A stretch of 41,818 bases of DNA, taken from assembly GCA_025201845.1 (NCBI GenBank), contig MU604028.1, positions 10,998-52,815 of the forward strand, in the 5' to 3' direction. Both the position numbers and the translations under genes were made by a program. This document shows positions 1-10,467 of the stretch, one piece after another; the stretch's first letter is position 1, and each line of letters opens with the position of its first letter. Below the pieces are notes generated by a model. The model searched no databases. It was not told the origin of the DNA and saw only the letters and a program-made list of their open reading frames with translations. Source of the DNA: Martensiomyces pterosporus (taxonomy: Eukaryota > Kickxellomycota > Kickxellomycetes > Kickxellales > Kickxellaceae).

Positions 1-441
1 CAGGTTTGTGGCAACGCGTCCTTGTAGGCTCTTTTCTAACCTTTGTCTGCTGGCTGATGCCTCTTTCTGGTAATTCTCGAGACTCTTCATTCCTGCAGGC
101 AGATCAGCATCGCTATCACTGTCAGAATCAGCGTCTGAACTAGAGTCCGAGTCCGAGTCCGAGTCCGAGTCCGAGTCCGAGTCCGAGCTTGAGCTTGAGC
201 TTGAGCTGGAGCTGGAGCTGGAGCTGGAAGAGCTGGAGCTGGAGCTGGAGGTGCCACTCTTTGTCGACTCTGCGTCTGATGCATTTTCCTCCGATTCGGA
301 TAAAGAAGAGTTGCTTTCTGAATCAGAAGATGAAGATGATGAGCTGCTGGTGCTGTCGCTGCGTTTGCGCTTCGACTCCTTTGTGCTCGACGAATCTGTC
401 GCCTTTTGGCCCCTGCCTTTGCTCGATGCCTTTCTGGCCAT
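1..441 (-). CDS. Serine/aspartate-rich low-complexity protein, C-terminus beyond the window edge
   Basis: The reading frame starts at an ATG at 441 on the minus strand and stays open to the window edge (147 codons), so the C-terminal end is missing. The first 30 residues are basic and Ser/Lys-rich (MARKASSKGRGQ, then a KESKRKR nuclear-localisation-like cluster). Long Ser runs follow, then alternating Ser-Asp repeats. The last visible part is less biased (a segment around SLENYQKEASASRQRLEKSL that could be helical). Ser/Asp tracts with basic clusters are typical of nucleolar Nopp140/SRP40-type proteins and other CK2-substrate scaffolds, but no family-specific motif is visible, so no function is assigned. 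The gene is divergent from the KXD1-like gene, with 249 bp between the two start codons. The repetitive DNA also keeps frames open on the other strand. I prefer this frame for its good start and the structured segment after the repeat. Confidence 0.6.
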   Translation of the reverse strand, partial: MARKASSKGRGQKATDSSSTKESKRKRSDSTSSSSSSSSDSESNSSLSESEENASDAESTKSGTSSSSSSSSSSSSSSSSSSSSSSDSDSDSDSDSDSDSSSDADSDSDSDADLPAGMKSLENYQKEASASRQRLEKSLQGRVATNL

Positions 442-690
442 TTTCAAGATATGAATTGAGGACGAATACAACGAATTTGTAGAGAAGCAAAGAGGCAAGA
501 AAGAGCTGCTCGAAAGAAACTCTGGCCGCTACATATATTTTCTCTCCAGATCTTTTAATCCACGCGTGATTTAGCCACCCAGCCAAGCAAACAAAGCAGG
601 CCACCTGCCTCGCCCTCTGCTCAGGCGCTTCCTGCTTTCGCCTTTTTAGTTTTCGCCACCCGCTCCTCCTTCTTTTGTTGCAAGATAAGC

Positions 691-1107
691 ATGAATGCAA
701 CACCAACCTCGTCAGCACCAGAAGGTCCTCAGAACGGACAAACCACAGCTGGCGGAGCCTCGCTATCTGCAGCCATGCCCGGCCTGCCAGCACTCAATTT
801 AGAACACACGCTTGGCAGCCAAAGAGAGCAGCTGGAGGTATACCAGCAGCTGTTGGAGACGCTGGCGTCATCCGAGCAAGAGTCAGCAGCGGTATTCCCC
901 GAGCTATCCAAGATGCTTATGACGCACATGAATACGCTGACGCAGCTGAAGGGCGACCTGCACGACATATTTACGCGGATACGTGGGCTCAAGATGCACT
1001 TCCAGGCGCAGTACCCCAAGGTGTTTGACTATGTGCAGACGCTGCATGCTGATGCGCAGGGTAGCGAGGAAGACGACGACGAGGCATACCATATAGTGGA
1101 CAGATGA
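691..1107 (+). CDS. KXD1: KXDL-motif protein (KXD1, BLOC-1/BORC-type subunit)
   Basis: Complete 138-residue intronless protein. Residues 1-35 are a low-complexity Ser/Thr/Pro/Ala leader. Residues 40-118 form a predicted helical/coiled-coil region. It carries the family signature K-x-D-L at 87-90 (LKGDL), followed by HDIFTRIRGLK and a YP...F motif, which closely matches the human KXD1 pattern (K-R-D-L, D-S-I-F-R-R-I-R-x-L-K). The tail is acidic (EEDDDE). KXD1 proteins belong to BLOC-1 and BORC, which govern lysosome/vacuole and endosome positioning and Rab recycling. In fungi a reduced BLOC-1 acts at endosomes. The start is the first in-frame ATG after a pyrimidine-rich leader without a TATA element. 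It is convergent with the secreted Ser-rich gene (193 bp between stop codons). The family call is strong; which complex it serves is inferred. Confidence 0.82.
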   Translation: MNATPTSSAPEGPQNGQTTAGGASLSAAMPGLPALNLEHTLGSQREQLEVYQQLLETLASSEQESAAVFPELSKMLMTHMNTLTQLKGDLHDIFTRIRGLKMHFQAQYPKVFDYVQTLHADAQGSEEDDDEAYHIVDR

Positions 1108-1300
1108 GGCATCTTGGGCGGCCCTTTGTGCCTCTCCTATTGTACCATTAATCTACGCCAGCAAACGTGTTCTCAAAATGCATGTGTATAAATTGTTTAT
1201 TTGTAGCCAGAGGAATGTCTCACATAAGAAATGGTTGTGCTGACTTGTGGAGCTGGGTGACGGTGTGTGGTGCGCCAGCGGCTGAAGAAGCAGGGCGAGG

Positions 1301-2065
1301 TCATTGCAATGGCACCAGCAGCCGTCTATTGGCCGTTACTGCTCCTAGGCATAGTGGAAACATCCAGCTCAAGCTAGTAGGAAACAGATGGCTGGCTGGA
1401 GACTTTTTCTTTGTAGAAGAGCTGCTGCTGCTACTGCTGCCTCGTCTTTTTTTGTTGCTGATGCTGGCTTCGTCTTCGGAGTCGGATTCGGAGCCAGAGT
1501 CGTCTGTGTATGAGTTTGGCTCAGCAGAAGCTACATCTGAGACACTGGCCTCGTCGCCGGATGAAGAGTCTGGCGCGCTGCTTTCGTCTCTGCTGCTGCT
1601 CTGAGCGGCATCTACCGACCCTGCATTCTCTGTGCTGGATTGAGAATTTTCACCGCTGCTACTGGCTGCATCTGCTGACTGAGCTGGCTGGTGGCTGGAT
1701 TCAGCTGCATTGCCCTCTCCGCTACCTGCATCGGCATCTGATGGCGTAAGTAAAGCAGAAGACGGCGCATCAGTGGCCTCTAATGTCTTGGAGTCCTCAT
1801 TGGCTGTCAATGCAGTGCTGCTAATGTCTCCAGTAGTGCCCTGTACCAAGAGACTGGCTGCAATAGGTGTGGCAGCGCCTTTGTTCGAGTGTTCAGCGTC
1901 TGGGATGATATATGGGATTATCTGGCCATCTGACGCAGAGGCTAGCGATATGACCAGGGTTTTCGTTCCACCATGATCAGACAGCCCCGAGACTGCAAGC
2001 GGGATGCAGAGTGCAGCGACGGTGAGCCCAAGAGATGTGTACAGCCTGGTTGATTGCATTGTCAT
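1301..2065 (-). CDS. Secreted Ser-rich acidic protein of unknown function
   Basis: 254 residues. I chose the ATG at 2065 because it places a classic signal peptide at the N-terminus (short basic start, then a hydrophobic core LGLTVAALCIPLAVSG), while upstream codons of this frame lie in promoter-like sequence. The mature part begins with about 70 residues of mixed composition. Then come about 120 residues rich in Ser, Ala, Asp and Glu with no Cys, an acidic SDSEDE cluster, a KKRR cluster and a poly-Ser run. The C-terminus is moderately hydrophobic (LSWMFPLCLGAVTANRRLLVPL). A GPI anchor is possible but the tail is a poor fit because of the RR. The composition resembles heavily O-mannosylated fungal wall or surface proteins. 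No catalytic domain is visible and function is unknown. Its intergenic region with the permease holds a TATA-like element. Confidence 0.6.
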   Translation of the reverse strand: MTMQSTRLYTSLGLTVAALCIPLAVSGLSDHGGTKTLVISLASASDGQIIPYIIPDAEHSNKGAATPIAASLLVQGTTGDISSTALTANEDSKTLEATDAPSSALLTPSDADAGSGEGNAAESSHQPAQSADAASSSGENSQSSTENAGSVDAAQSSSRDESSAPDSSSGDEASVSDVASAEPNSYTDDSGSESDSEDEASISNKKRRGSSSSSSSSTKKKSPASHLFPTSLSWMFPLCLGAVTANRRLLVPLQ

Positions 2066-2409
2066 ACATATAATAATGATAGCAACGGTGTAAGGGAAGC
2101 AAAAACACGAGCAGGTGCTAGGAAAGAATAAGGGGAAAGTGCAGTGGTTCATATAGGGCAGCGGGAGAGAGACGCATGCTGCGGCACATACCAATATGTT
2201 CATATTGGGCATTACTGCTAATTATGATGGCATTCGCCGTACATGGTAGGTGCCGCCCTCTCCTCAAACCCCTTTCACAGCCAGCACATAGACCTCACTC
2301 TACTTCCTCGCCCAACCTCGTCTGGGTGGTACATGTAACAGGGGGGGTGCATAGAGAATACAAATGGAGGAATATGACAAAATAAACAGCCCCACAGACC
2401 ATACCTGGC
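2066..2409. other. Intergenic: promoter of the Ser-rich gene and 3' flank of the permease
   Basis: 344 bases without a supportable gene. It holds the TATA-like element at 2150-2156 and AT-rich stretches. Both flanking genes read leftward, so this is the upstream region of one and the terminator region of the other. Confidence 0.6.
2150..2156 (-). promoter_or_regulatory. TATA-like element of the secreted Ser-rich gene
   Basis: CTATATG on the minus strand, 85-91 bases upstream of the ATG at 2065. The spacing is close to that seen at the permease, the polyQ gene and the cysteine-rich gene in this window. Motif match only. Confidence 0.35.
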
Positions 2410-4029
2410 TCAGCTGCCGAGTCGGCGCACATCGTCCTGAGTCATTCTCAGAACCTCCTGCTCTTCCTCGTCAATCCAGCTCAGCAGCTGGATCCCAGTC
2501 CTGTCAGCATACCACCACATCCTCAAGTACCACGGGACAACACACAGGGCCATGAACACCACGCCCAGCAATGGGGCCAAGTAATACGGCACCTTGGGTT
2601 TCGCCTTCCCCGGTATTTCGGCAGGCGGATAGAACTGGAGCAGCCCAAGCGCGAACGACAGCGCACCAAACAAAAAGCTCAGCACCAGCGGGGACTTGAA
2701 CCTCCTCAGCGGGTAGTTGGGCAGCCGGCGTCTAAGCAGAATGGCGCCAAACGCCGTCAGTGCGTAAAAATACCACATTCCTTCCTGCACCAGCTCCACC
2801 AGGAGGTCAAAGGCCTCGCCGGGCGGCGGCGCGAAGAGAAACACCAGCGACAGAGCCCAGATAATCGCCATGGCATATATGGGTGTCCCGAATCTCGGGT
2901 GGATCGCGCCCAAGACCGCCCCATATGGAACAAACCCCGTCCTGCCAGCGGCGTACATCAGCCGGCCGCCGCCGAATAGCTCGGACATGACGACGCCCAG
3001 AATCGAGAGGCCGATGCAGATGGGCAGGAGGACCTGGCCCATGGCCTTGCCGAACACCTTGTCCATGAACTGGGCCGCCAACAGGGTGCCGTTGTCGATG
3101 TCCTCCAGGGGGATGACGCTGAAGTAGGCGACATTGGCCAGCATGTAGAGGACGGCGATGGAGCTCATGGCTAGGGAGAGGGAGAGGGGGAGGTTGCGCT
3201 TGACGTTCTTCACCTCGCCCACGACGTACCCGACGTTGCTCCAGCCCTCCCATGACCAGAAAAGGCGGGTCATTGCGGAGGCAAACGACTGGGCATCAAA
3301 CTTGGTGCCCTTGAACCCCCTTTGCCAGTTGGTTCCCGGCGTGCGCTTGACAATGCCCACGAGCAGGAGGAGCCCTGTGAAGCTGACAATCAGCAAGGTC
3401 ACCATCTTGACCACCGCAAACACATTCAGCAAGCGCAGGGACCAGCGGACCGAGACCATATTCAGAAGCATCAGCAGGGTCATCACTGCAGCACCGATGC
3501 CGCGCAGCAGGTAGTCCCTTGATTCGATGTAGTCGTGCTTGCCAGCGGCAAAGAAGAAGTACTGCGAGAAGATGGCCACGTTGGCCGCAATGGCTGCTGG
3601 GCGGCAGAAGAATGTGACGGAGTACGCCATGATGGTGGCAATGAGGGCGCGCGGACGCCGGTATGCGTGGGCGAGGTATCGGATCATGCCGCCGTTCTGC
3701 GGGAACATCGTGCCCAGCTCAGCGCTGGCGAGGGCGCCGCCCAGAGAGAACAGGCCGGAGACAAACCACAGGATGAGGGCCATCGACGGTGTGCCGCAAA
3801 GGAAGACTACGGAGGCGGGGGTGGAGAAGATGCCAGACCCGATTACTTGCCCGATGATGATGGACGAGGCTGAGAAGAGCCCGATTTCCTTGCGCAGGCC
3901 CTCGTCGGACACCTCCGCGGGCTTCACCGGGCTGACGTCGTCTGCTAAGGAGCTTGGCCTGCTGAGACTGACGTCGTCCAGGGGCGACTGTGGCTCTGCG
4001 ACGTCCACTGGAACATACACGTTTGCCAT
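2410..4029 (-). CDS. APC-superfamily amino acid permease (LAT / methionine-permease-like)
   Basis: 539 residues from the ATG at 4029. The frame is open further upstream, but that part overlaps TATA-box DNA and reads like non-coding sequence. The first 45 residues are hydrophilic and cytosolic. The APC signature IGSGIF lies at 63-68 within the first membrane helix. About twelve hydrophobic segments follow through residue ~520, the usual number for this superfamily. The sequence around LASAELGTMFPQNGGMIRYLAHAYRRP matches the conserved helix 3 / loop region of L-type amino acid transporters and fungal high-affinity methionine permeases (MUP1-like). The expected role is plasma-membrane or vacuolar uptake of neutral amino acids; the exact substrate cannot be read from sequence. 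It is divergent from the kexin gene. A TATA box and a CACGTG motif lie upstream. The arrestin adaptor encoded at 12.4 kb is of the type that regulates such permeases. Confidence 0.85.
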   Translation of the reverse strand: MANVYVPVDVAEPQSPLDDVSLSRPSSLADDVSPVKPAEVSDEGLRKEIGLFSASSIIIGQVIGSGIFSTPASVVFLCGTPSMALILWFVSGLFSLGGALASAELGTMFPQNGGMIRYLAHAYRRPRALIATIMAYSVTFFCRPAAIAANVAIFSQYFFFAAGKHDYIESRDYLLRGIGAAVMTLLMLLNMVSVRWSLRLLNVFAVVKMVTLLIVSFTGLLLLVGIVKRTPGTNWQRGFKGTKFDAQSFASAMTRLFWSWEGWSNVGYVVGEVKNVKRNLPLSLSLAMSSIAVLYMLANVAYFSVIPLEDIDNGTLLAAQFMDKVFGKAMGQVLLPICIGLSILGVVMSELFGGGRLMYAAGRTGFVPYGAVLGAIHPRFGTPIYAMAIIWALSLVFLFAPPPGEAFDLLVELVQEGMWYFYALTAFGAILLRRRLPNYPLRRFKSPLVLSFLFGALSFALGLLQFYPPAEIPGKAKPKVPYYLAPLLGVVFMALCVVPWYLRMWWYADRTGIQLLSWIDEEEQEVLRMTQDDVRRLGS

Positions 4030-4532
4030 TATATGTCTGGGCTGGGGGTGGCTAGAGCGAGGCGTGCAGAGTGGGGTGTAGGCAGGAATTTGTGTATATA
4101 CTTGTTTATTTATAGAATAAAGAGATGGGAGGCACAAAGAGCGGGTGGAGAGGGGAGAGGGGAGAGAGCAATGAAGCGCTTGCACGTGTGCCCGCAAGGA
4201 GGGCCAAGCCATCTGCTGATCCCCAAGCATGGCCCCTTCATTTGCGGTGTGCCTTATTTGCACTCTTTCTCTTCTCTCACCCACTCCGCGCGCTCTACTT
4301 CCCACCAGCACTTCGTATTAAAAACACAGCAGCCAAATTGCCTTCTCATCGCCAGTCTCTGTCTCTTGCCTTCAGAATTCCTCCTTCAGCCTCTCTCTTC
4401 CCTGCTCCGCCACCCTGGCTACCCCTTTGCCGCTCCTTTTAATCTACAATAGAAAACAGGGAGCGCTCAGAAAGGCAGCCGCAAACACACCATACACCTC
4501 GCCCTCCCCCTTCGTGCCTCGGAAAAGATAGA
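4030..4532. promoter_or_regulatory. Divergent promoter region, permease / kexin
   Basis: 503 bases between two start codons that point away from each other. It holds the permease TATA box (4107-4114), a GGGGAGA repeat (about 4150-4166), a palindromic CACGTG at 4183-4188 and pyrimidine-rich DNA ahead of the kexin ATG. CACGTG is the core bound by Cbf1-type bHLH factors that control sulphur amino acid genes in yeasts. That would suit a methionine-type permease, but a single hexamer is weak evidence. Confidence 0.45.
4107..4114 (-). promoter_or_regulatory. TATA box of the permease gene
   Basis: TATAAATA on the minus strand, 78-85 bases upstream of the permease ATG. It is a full consensus match inside an AT-rich pocket of an otherwise GC/CT-rich region. 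Confidence 0.5.
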
Positions 4533-7155
4533 ATGAAAGTGAGAATACTCGAGCTGGCAGCCCTCTGCCTGCACCTAAGCCATGCGCTAGGCAGCAGCGA
4601 TTCTGCGAACAGGCGCGCGCTAATGGTCCGCTCGTGGCAGCAGCTCTCAGCCCAGGACACGGACCAGCCCGTCCCGCTCGCTCAGTCCGACCCCTCCTAT
4701 GACTACACGGCAGTGAAGTTCGCGTCGCCATCGGAGCAGCACATCGACACGCTGGCCGGTAGGTACGCACAGCTGACGGGCTGGGAGCATGTGGGCCCTT
4801 TGGGCTCGCTGCCCAGGTACCGGGTGTTCCGGCAAAAGAAAAACACGCCTGCCAAAAGGCGCCTGACCAAGAGACACCAGGGCAGCATAGAGGAGCTGGG
4901 CCTGGAGGCTGTTGCTCCGCTGAAGACGCGCAAGAGGCTGTACAAGCGCGCTCTTGTGGCGGACAGGAGGGGACCTCCGGGCTTTGGCGACGGCTCCCGG
5001 AGAGATAATGTGACGGAGTGGCGAGATATCAGCGACCCGATGTTTAAGCAGCAGTGGCATCTGGTCAATTCGATTGAGCTTGGCCACGATATCAACGTTA
5101 CTGGGGTCTGGCACCAAGGTAAGGATGCAGCCGCTTGTCAATGTAGACTGCCTGCCGGCTGCTATTGCGCCAATTGAAGGCTGCTTGTGGTTCTTACGAG
5201 AGTACAGCGAATGGCTTATCTCCCCTCCACACACAATGCGCACTTCTCACCTGCTGTGCTGTCGAATAATAGGCATTACTGGGGCCGGTGTCACGGTGGC
5301 CCTCATTGACGATGGCCTGGACTACACCAGCGAAGACCTGCTCGACAACTTCGACTTCATCGGCTCCTACGACTTCAACGACAAGACCAAGCTGCCCACG
5401 CCCCGCCTAAACGACGACTACCACGGGACAAGGTGCGCGGGACAGATCGCGGCGGCGCGCAACAACGTCTGTGGCGTCGGGGTGGCGTACAACGCCAAAG
5501 TCGCAGGCATCCGGATGCTCTCTGGGGACGTAAGCGACCAGGACGAAATCGCCGCGCTGAACTATGCGATGGACACGAACTGGATCTACTCCTGCTCGTG
5601 GGGCCCCAACGACGACGGACGCACGGTGCAGGGCCCCGACAAGCCCATCCACGACGCCTTCCTCAACGGCGTGCAAAACGGAAGAGGCAAGCTGGGCTCT
5701 GTCTTTGTCTTTGCCACGGGCAATGGCGGCGGTGCGGGAGACAACTGCAACTTTGACGGGTACACAAATTCGATTTATACGATATCGATTGGAGCCATTG
5801 ACCACTTGGACAGGCACCCCTATTATAGCGAGATGTGTAGCGCGCAGCTGGCTGTCACCTACAGTAATGGCGATAATAGAGGCATTGCCACAACGGACCT
5901 GGGAGTGAGGTCGTGCACCACCAAGCACGGAGGCACGTCGGCGGCAGCTCCGCTCGCAGCAGGCATATTTGCCCTCGCACTGTCGGTTCGCCCGGACATG
6001 ACGTGGCGGGACGTGCAGCACCTGGCCGTGAGGACGGCTGTTCCAGTGGACACCACGGACAGCGACTGGGCGGATGTGTCGATGGGCCGCAAGTACAACC
6101 ACAAGTACGGATTCGGCAAGATGGACGCCGGGCGCATTGTGGACGGCGCACGGACGTTTGTAAACGTCGGAAGGCAAACCAGCATTACGCTTCCCAGAGA
6201 CAGCACTGAGGCGAAGATTCCTGTGCTGAAGGACAAGAACGGGCACAGCGACTCGGTTGTCCGCTCGGTGGAAGTCACAAAGGAGCATGTTGGCGGGGCA
6301 AAGATGAAGGGAGTGGAGCACGTCACTGTGGAGGTTGATCTAGAGCACGAGTACAGGGGCAACGTGGAGGTGTGGCTGGAGTCGCCGCATGGAATCAAGT
6401 CGCAGCTGGCGGCCGTCAGGCCGCATGATGACAGCAAGAAGGGGCTGAAGGCGTGGAAGTTCATGAGCGTCAAGCACTGGGACGAGGACCCGGTGGGCAA
6501 GTGGACCCTCCGCGTGCGCAATGCGTATTTGCCCAACCTCGCTGGCACGCTGAAGTCGTGGCAGCTGACGGTGTTTGGCGAGAGCACGGAGAAGGAGCCA
6601 AAGCATAAGGTGCCGGAGGTCCACAACGGCGCTCCGCCGGTGTCGGTGCCTCCTCGCCCCGCACAGCCTACGCAGCCGGTGCCTCCAGCCACAGACAATG
6701 CGACCGACAGCAGCGGGAAGGAAATAGTAGAGGCCTCCCCAGCGGCTGACAGACAGAGCGGCCAGGAGACGGTGCGCAAGGGCGTGATGGCCCTGGTGTC
6801 TGGCGGCTTCTTTATTCTGGGCGGCGTGGTGAGTGCCCTCACCGTGCTTGCGCTTATGAGGCGGCGCGAGCGCAAGCTGGCGTCGATGCGGTGGACTCAG
6901 CTGGACTCGCTCGACGGCAACGGCGAGGAGTTTGTTGATGGCCGCGCAGCTCCCAATCAGCTGCCCGAGGATGCGGAGGATGGCGACGTGTTTGAGTTCA
7001 CCGACCTGAGCGCGGGCGCCCCCTCGCATAGCGAGGACACGGGGTTTAAGCACAGCGGGAACGACAGCGAGGACGAGGCGCTGACGGACGACAGGACTCA
7101 TGGCAACTCGAGCAAGGGCTCGGCCGAGGCCGACGAGAGCGACAGGCTGGTGTGA
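4533..7155 (+). CDS. KEX2: Kexin-type proprotein convertase (subtilisin family S8B)
   Basis: Two exons, 4533-5118 and 5273-7155 (intron 154 bases, GTAAGG...AATAG, splitting a Gly codon), giving 822 residues. Order: signal peptide 1-19; propeptide ending at a dibasic YKR site (138-139) where such enzymes self-cleave; an FKQQWHLVN-type entry to the catalytic domain; catalytic Asp208 (in DDGLDY), His246 (in YHGTRCAG), oxyanion Asn346 (in ATGNGG) and Ser418 (in GGTSAAAP); then a P domain at about 465-600. A Pro-rich linker, one membrane helix (about 699-724) and an acidic cytosolic tail follow. The spacing of the catalytic residues (38, 100, 72) is nearly that of yeast Kex2. It should cleave secretory precursors after Lys-Arg or Arg-Arg in the late Golgi. 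Acidic clusters in the tail fit Golgi retrieval. Splicing is supported because it joins NVTGVWHQ to GITGAGVTVAL exactly where the family is continuous. Confidence 0.95.
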
Positions 7156-8297
7156 GCCAAGCCGCTTCTTAGTAGCATTCATTCGGCCGTTTTGCTATAT
7201 ACAAAAGACGAGCCCCGGCACTAATACATGCACGGGCTTTTTGCTCTGAACGCACAGCCAATTGGCCTGCCTGCTGCCTCAGCTGCCTTTGCCTGGACAT
7301 GCACAAATCACACGCCACCACACCTGGGCAGGAGGCTGCAGATGCTGAGGCTGGGAAAGGAGGCGGGTGTGACAATGGGCAAAAGGACGTAAAATGAGTG
7401 GGTGTGGGTGTGTGGCGGATGGGCTTTGAATGGGCAGCATGCCGCAAGTGTACGCGGTCAATTCGTTCCTCTGTTCAGTGGCACAATTGCAACAGGTACC
7501 ACCGCTAGGTACTCCTGGCCGGCGCGTTTGCAGGCTCATTAAGGCGCCTTCCGTTCATTTTGCGCTGCAAGAGAATCGGCCATGAAAGGGCGATGTTGGG
7601 GTATCCCAGCAGTATCCCGCACACCCTCGGCGCCTTGAGCGCTGGCCGCCCAGGAAAACAGCGGATTGCCCCTCTGGAGAATATGCTACAGGGGAATCCC
7701 CAGCACGCATTTTCCAGCGAGCCGAGATGTCTCCTCTATTGTGTCTGCCTGCTGCACGCTTGCTCTGCTGTTTTTCACTCGATGAGTGCGCCTCTCTCCG
7801 CTTTCCTTTTCTCCTGCCTTTTTCTCGCCATGGTACACGTCCTTTATTTCCTATATACATTTATCCACCCCTACTATTATACTTTTATTCCTTTTTAATT
7901 GCCACATAGGTGCGCACTCCAGCTATTACGAATTAGACGCATATACTCCCGCCCTGCCCGGCCTTTATACAAACCCAGCGGCGTCGGCACCTGCACTGGC
8001 ACACCGCACAAACCAGCACCCCCTTCCACCTAATTTGACGACAGCAGCAGCTATTCGCCTTTCGCCTGAAGCACTCTGTGACTCTACACTGCCACATACA
8101 CACCCCCGTCTGAACTCGGCCTTCGGGAGCGCATACAGCCTTGCATTAGACGCATATTTCAGTTCGCCGATAGAGCCGCAGAATAAGAGGGAAAACGTGT
8201 GCTCGCGTGGTTTTTCGCACCTGGTTCCGCAGCCAAGGTAGCCAACATCACAGACAGCAGCACCAAAGGAACACAGCACACACACACAGCAGCTTAT
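7156..8297. other. Intergenic region, kexin 3' flank and RasGAP upstream region
   Basis: About 1.1 kb with no supportable gene. Short open frames on both strands lack start context and family motifs. The second half is AT/CT-rich and likely promoter plus 5' leader of the RasGAP gene, with a CA-rich stretch just before its ATG (8274-8290). No tRNA boxes seen. Confidence 0.55.
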
Positions 8298-10467
8298 ATG
8301 AGCAGGAAAGGGCGCCGACGTCGCAATCAGCCCGAGTCCACTAGCTATGCAACTGAAATGGCGATCAACAAAGATGAAGCCGCGGTAGCCCAACCAGACG
8401 CAGATGGACACGACAAGCACCAGCAGCCGGAACCGATCAATACGAAGGAAGGGAGTGCACAGGGCGGCGGCTGGTTCGAAAGAATGTGGTGTGGCATCCG
8501 GCGACAGCGGGGCTCCAGCAACGGCACCAGGTCTTCTGCAAGGAACTCCGTGGCTGGGCTGGAGAGCGGGTCGGTGGTTGTGGGCAGCGTGAGGGATCCC
8601 GGCATGGTGATTCCAGCCGACATTATGTTCAGCCAGCAGCGCGCCAAGCTGTATGGCAACATGATCAAGCTGCTGGTGAAGAACCCGTACTACTTTAGCC
8701 GCATCGTGAGCCAAATTAAGTACCACGAATGCGATGCCCTCCTGTCAATTATCTTGGACTCGGTGTTTAGCGGCCCCGTACACGAGCCCTCGCTGACTGC
8801 CTTGTTCACAGTAAGTACAGCACTCACGCACACACCCTGTTCCTCGGCTGGCCCTCAGCTGTGCTGCCAGGTACACGGGAAAAGCAATCCCGACGTGTGC
8901 ATATGGATCTGCAAACCACTGCCTGCGCCCCAAGTATTACCGATCTGCATGTTTACATGTTTGCAGCTGCTCCTTGGTTGGACTCATGTGCTGAATCTGC
9001 AGCCTCAACTGCATGGTGCATTTGGTGTAGGAGATCATCGAGCTGGAGGTCGACCGCACCACGTCCATCGACACCGTCATGCGCAACGACGCGCCCAGCG
9101 TGCACATGCTCTCCGCATACCTCAAGACCCCTCGCTGCCTCGACTACCTGCGCATCGCCGTCGGCCCCACCATCGAAACAATAGTCGCGCTGGGCACCGA
9201 CAGCCTCGACTCCGACCTGGCCTCCGTGTACCAGGACTGGATACGCACGCAAACCAACAAAAGGCTGCCGCCCGTGGTCGGCGCCGTCGAGGCAGCAGGC
9301 TACACGGAGGTGCAGAACCTGAGTCGCCGGCGACACCGGCACCTGGTGTATGTGGCCACGCACTGCCTGCACGACATCATCAACGCACGGCCGCACGTCC
9401 CACCCGGTCTCCTGGCCATCTGCTCGAGCACCCTGCGGGCCACCAAGCGGCGGTTCCCGCATGTGGACCAGGCTAAGGCGTATTCGCTGGTGGGCGGAAT
9501 ATTCTTTCTCCGATTCGTCAATGCTGCCCTGGCCACGCCCAACCAGTACGGGCTGTTGAATGCCAGCCCGTGTGGGCAGATGAAGACCAACTTGAAGCTT
9601 GTGGCGAGGCTTGTGCAGAGGCTGTCGAACTACTCGGCGAAGCCGCCCGAGGAGTGGCCGGTGGACGCGAAGTCGTTTATGAAGGCCAATGTCAGTCGGT
9701 TCCACGCGTTCTTGGCGTCGCTGACGGATAACAATGGGAATGCGCATGCTCGGCTGTCGATGGACGAGTACGATGAGGAGAGCGAGCACCAAGCGGCAGG
9801 ACTGGTCCCAGACGCTGGGTGGGAGCCTGCTGCATCAGCGCCGCCCGCAAACCCGAGCACAAATAGACTGAAGCCTCCGCCAGGCGTGGCTACTGCAGGC
9901 CACGGAGCGCATGCTCTAAGCATATCCTCGTTGGCCACGCCGAAGAACAACAGCAGCCACACTGTGGTCTCGCATGTCAAATCGTGCCACCACCCAGTGC
10001 CGCCCCCACTGCCACCAAAGGCAGCTGAGATCACGCTGATCCCCACAGACTCGACCAACACCACGTCGTCCGTGATCACAGAAGCCACAAAAGCACCGGC
10101 GACCGCTACAGCAAGCAGCAACAACCCATCGCGCCGCGGTGTCTGGAGCAATACAAACCCGCAGCCCAGCCCCGAGGCATGTCGGAAGTCTGAGCTGAAG
10201 GATCGCAGACGAAAGCGGAGGAGCCAGGGCTCGTTTTACGACGTGGTTCTGCCCCTCAACGACCTGTACTTGCTGCAGAAGTACCTGGAGCTGTACGAGG
10301 ACTCGTGGGCGCCTGGCGAGCCACAGCATGCGCTCCAGTGGATGGCGACGGATGGAAGTAGCAGCCAGGCGGTGGTGTCCATGCAGGCGTGCTTGGCGGC
10401 GCTGGGCCCGGCGCCGTCACTTCTCAAGGCATCAAACAACCACAAAACGCGCATCCCGCTCGTATGA
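8298..10467 (+). CDS. Ras GTPase-activating protein (RasGAP domain)
   Basis: Exons 8298-8810 and 9031-10467 (intron 220 bases, GTAAGT...TGTAG, phase 0), 649 residues. I use the ATG at 8298. The frame extends upstream only to a non-ATG codon at 8199. Residues 1-100 are basic then Ser/Gly-rich and disordered. The RasGAP domain runs from about residue 105 to 400. The likely arginine finger is Arg189 in MRNDAPS. The diagnostic motif FLRFVNAALATP has Phe330, Leu331 and Arg332. These proteins speed GTP hydrolysis by Ras and so switch off nutrient- or polarity-linked Ras signalling. Downstream is a disordered Ser/Thr/Pro region with an SH3-ligand-like PPPLPPK (about 495-501) and a basic cluster KDRRRKRR. 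A more conserved-looking C-terminal segment near residues 570-610 follows (SFYDVVLPLNDLYLLQKYLELYE shape). No IQ or calponin domain is present, so it is Gap1-like rather than IQGAP. The intron joins LFT to EIIELE, a natural RasGAP continuity. Confidence 0.88.

Noticed and set aside
8199..8297. Upstream extension of the RasGAP protein
   Set aside because: The extension begins at a GTG and reads through a CA-rich leader; the first ATG is at 8298.
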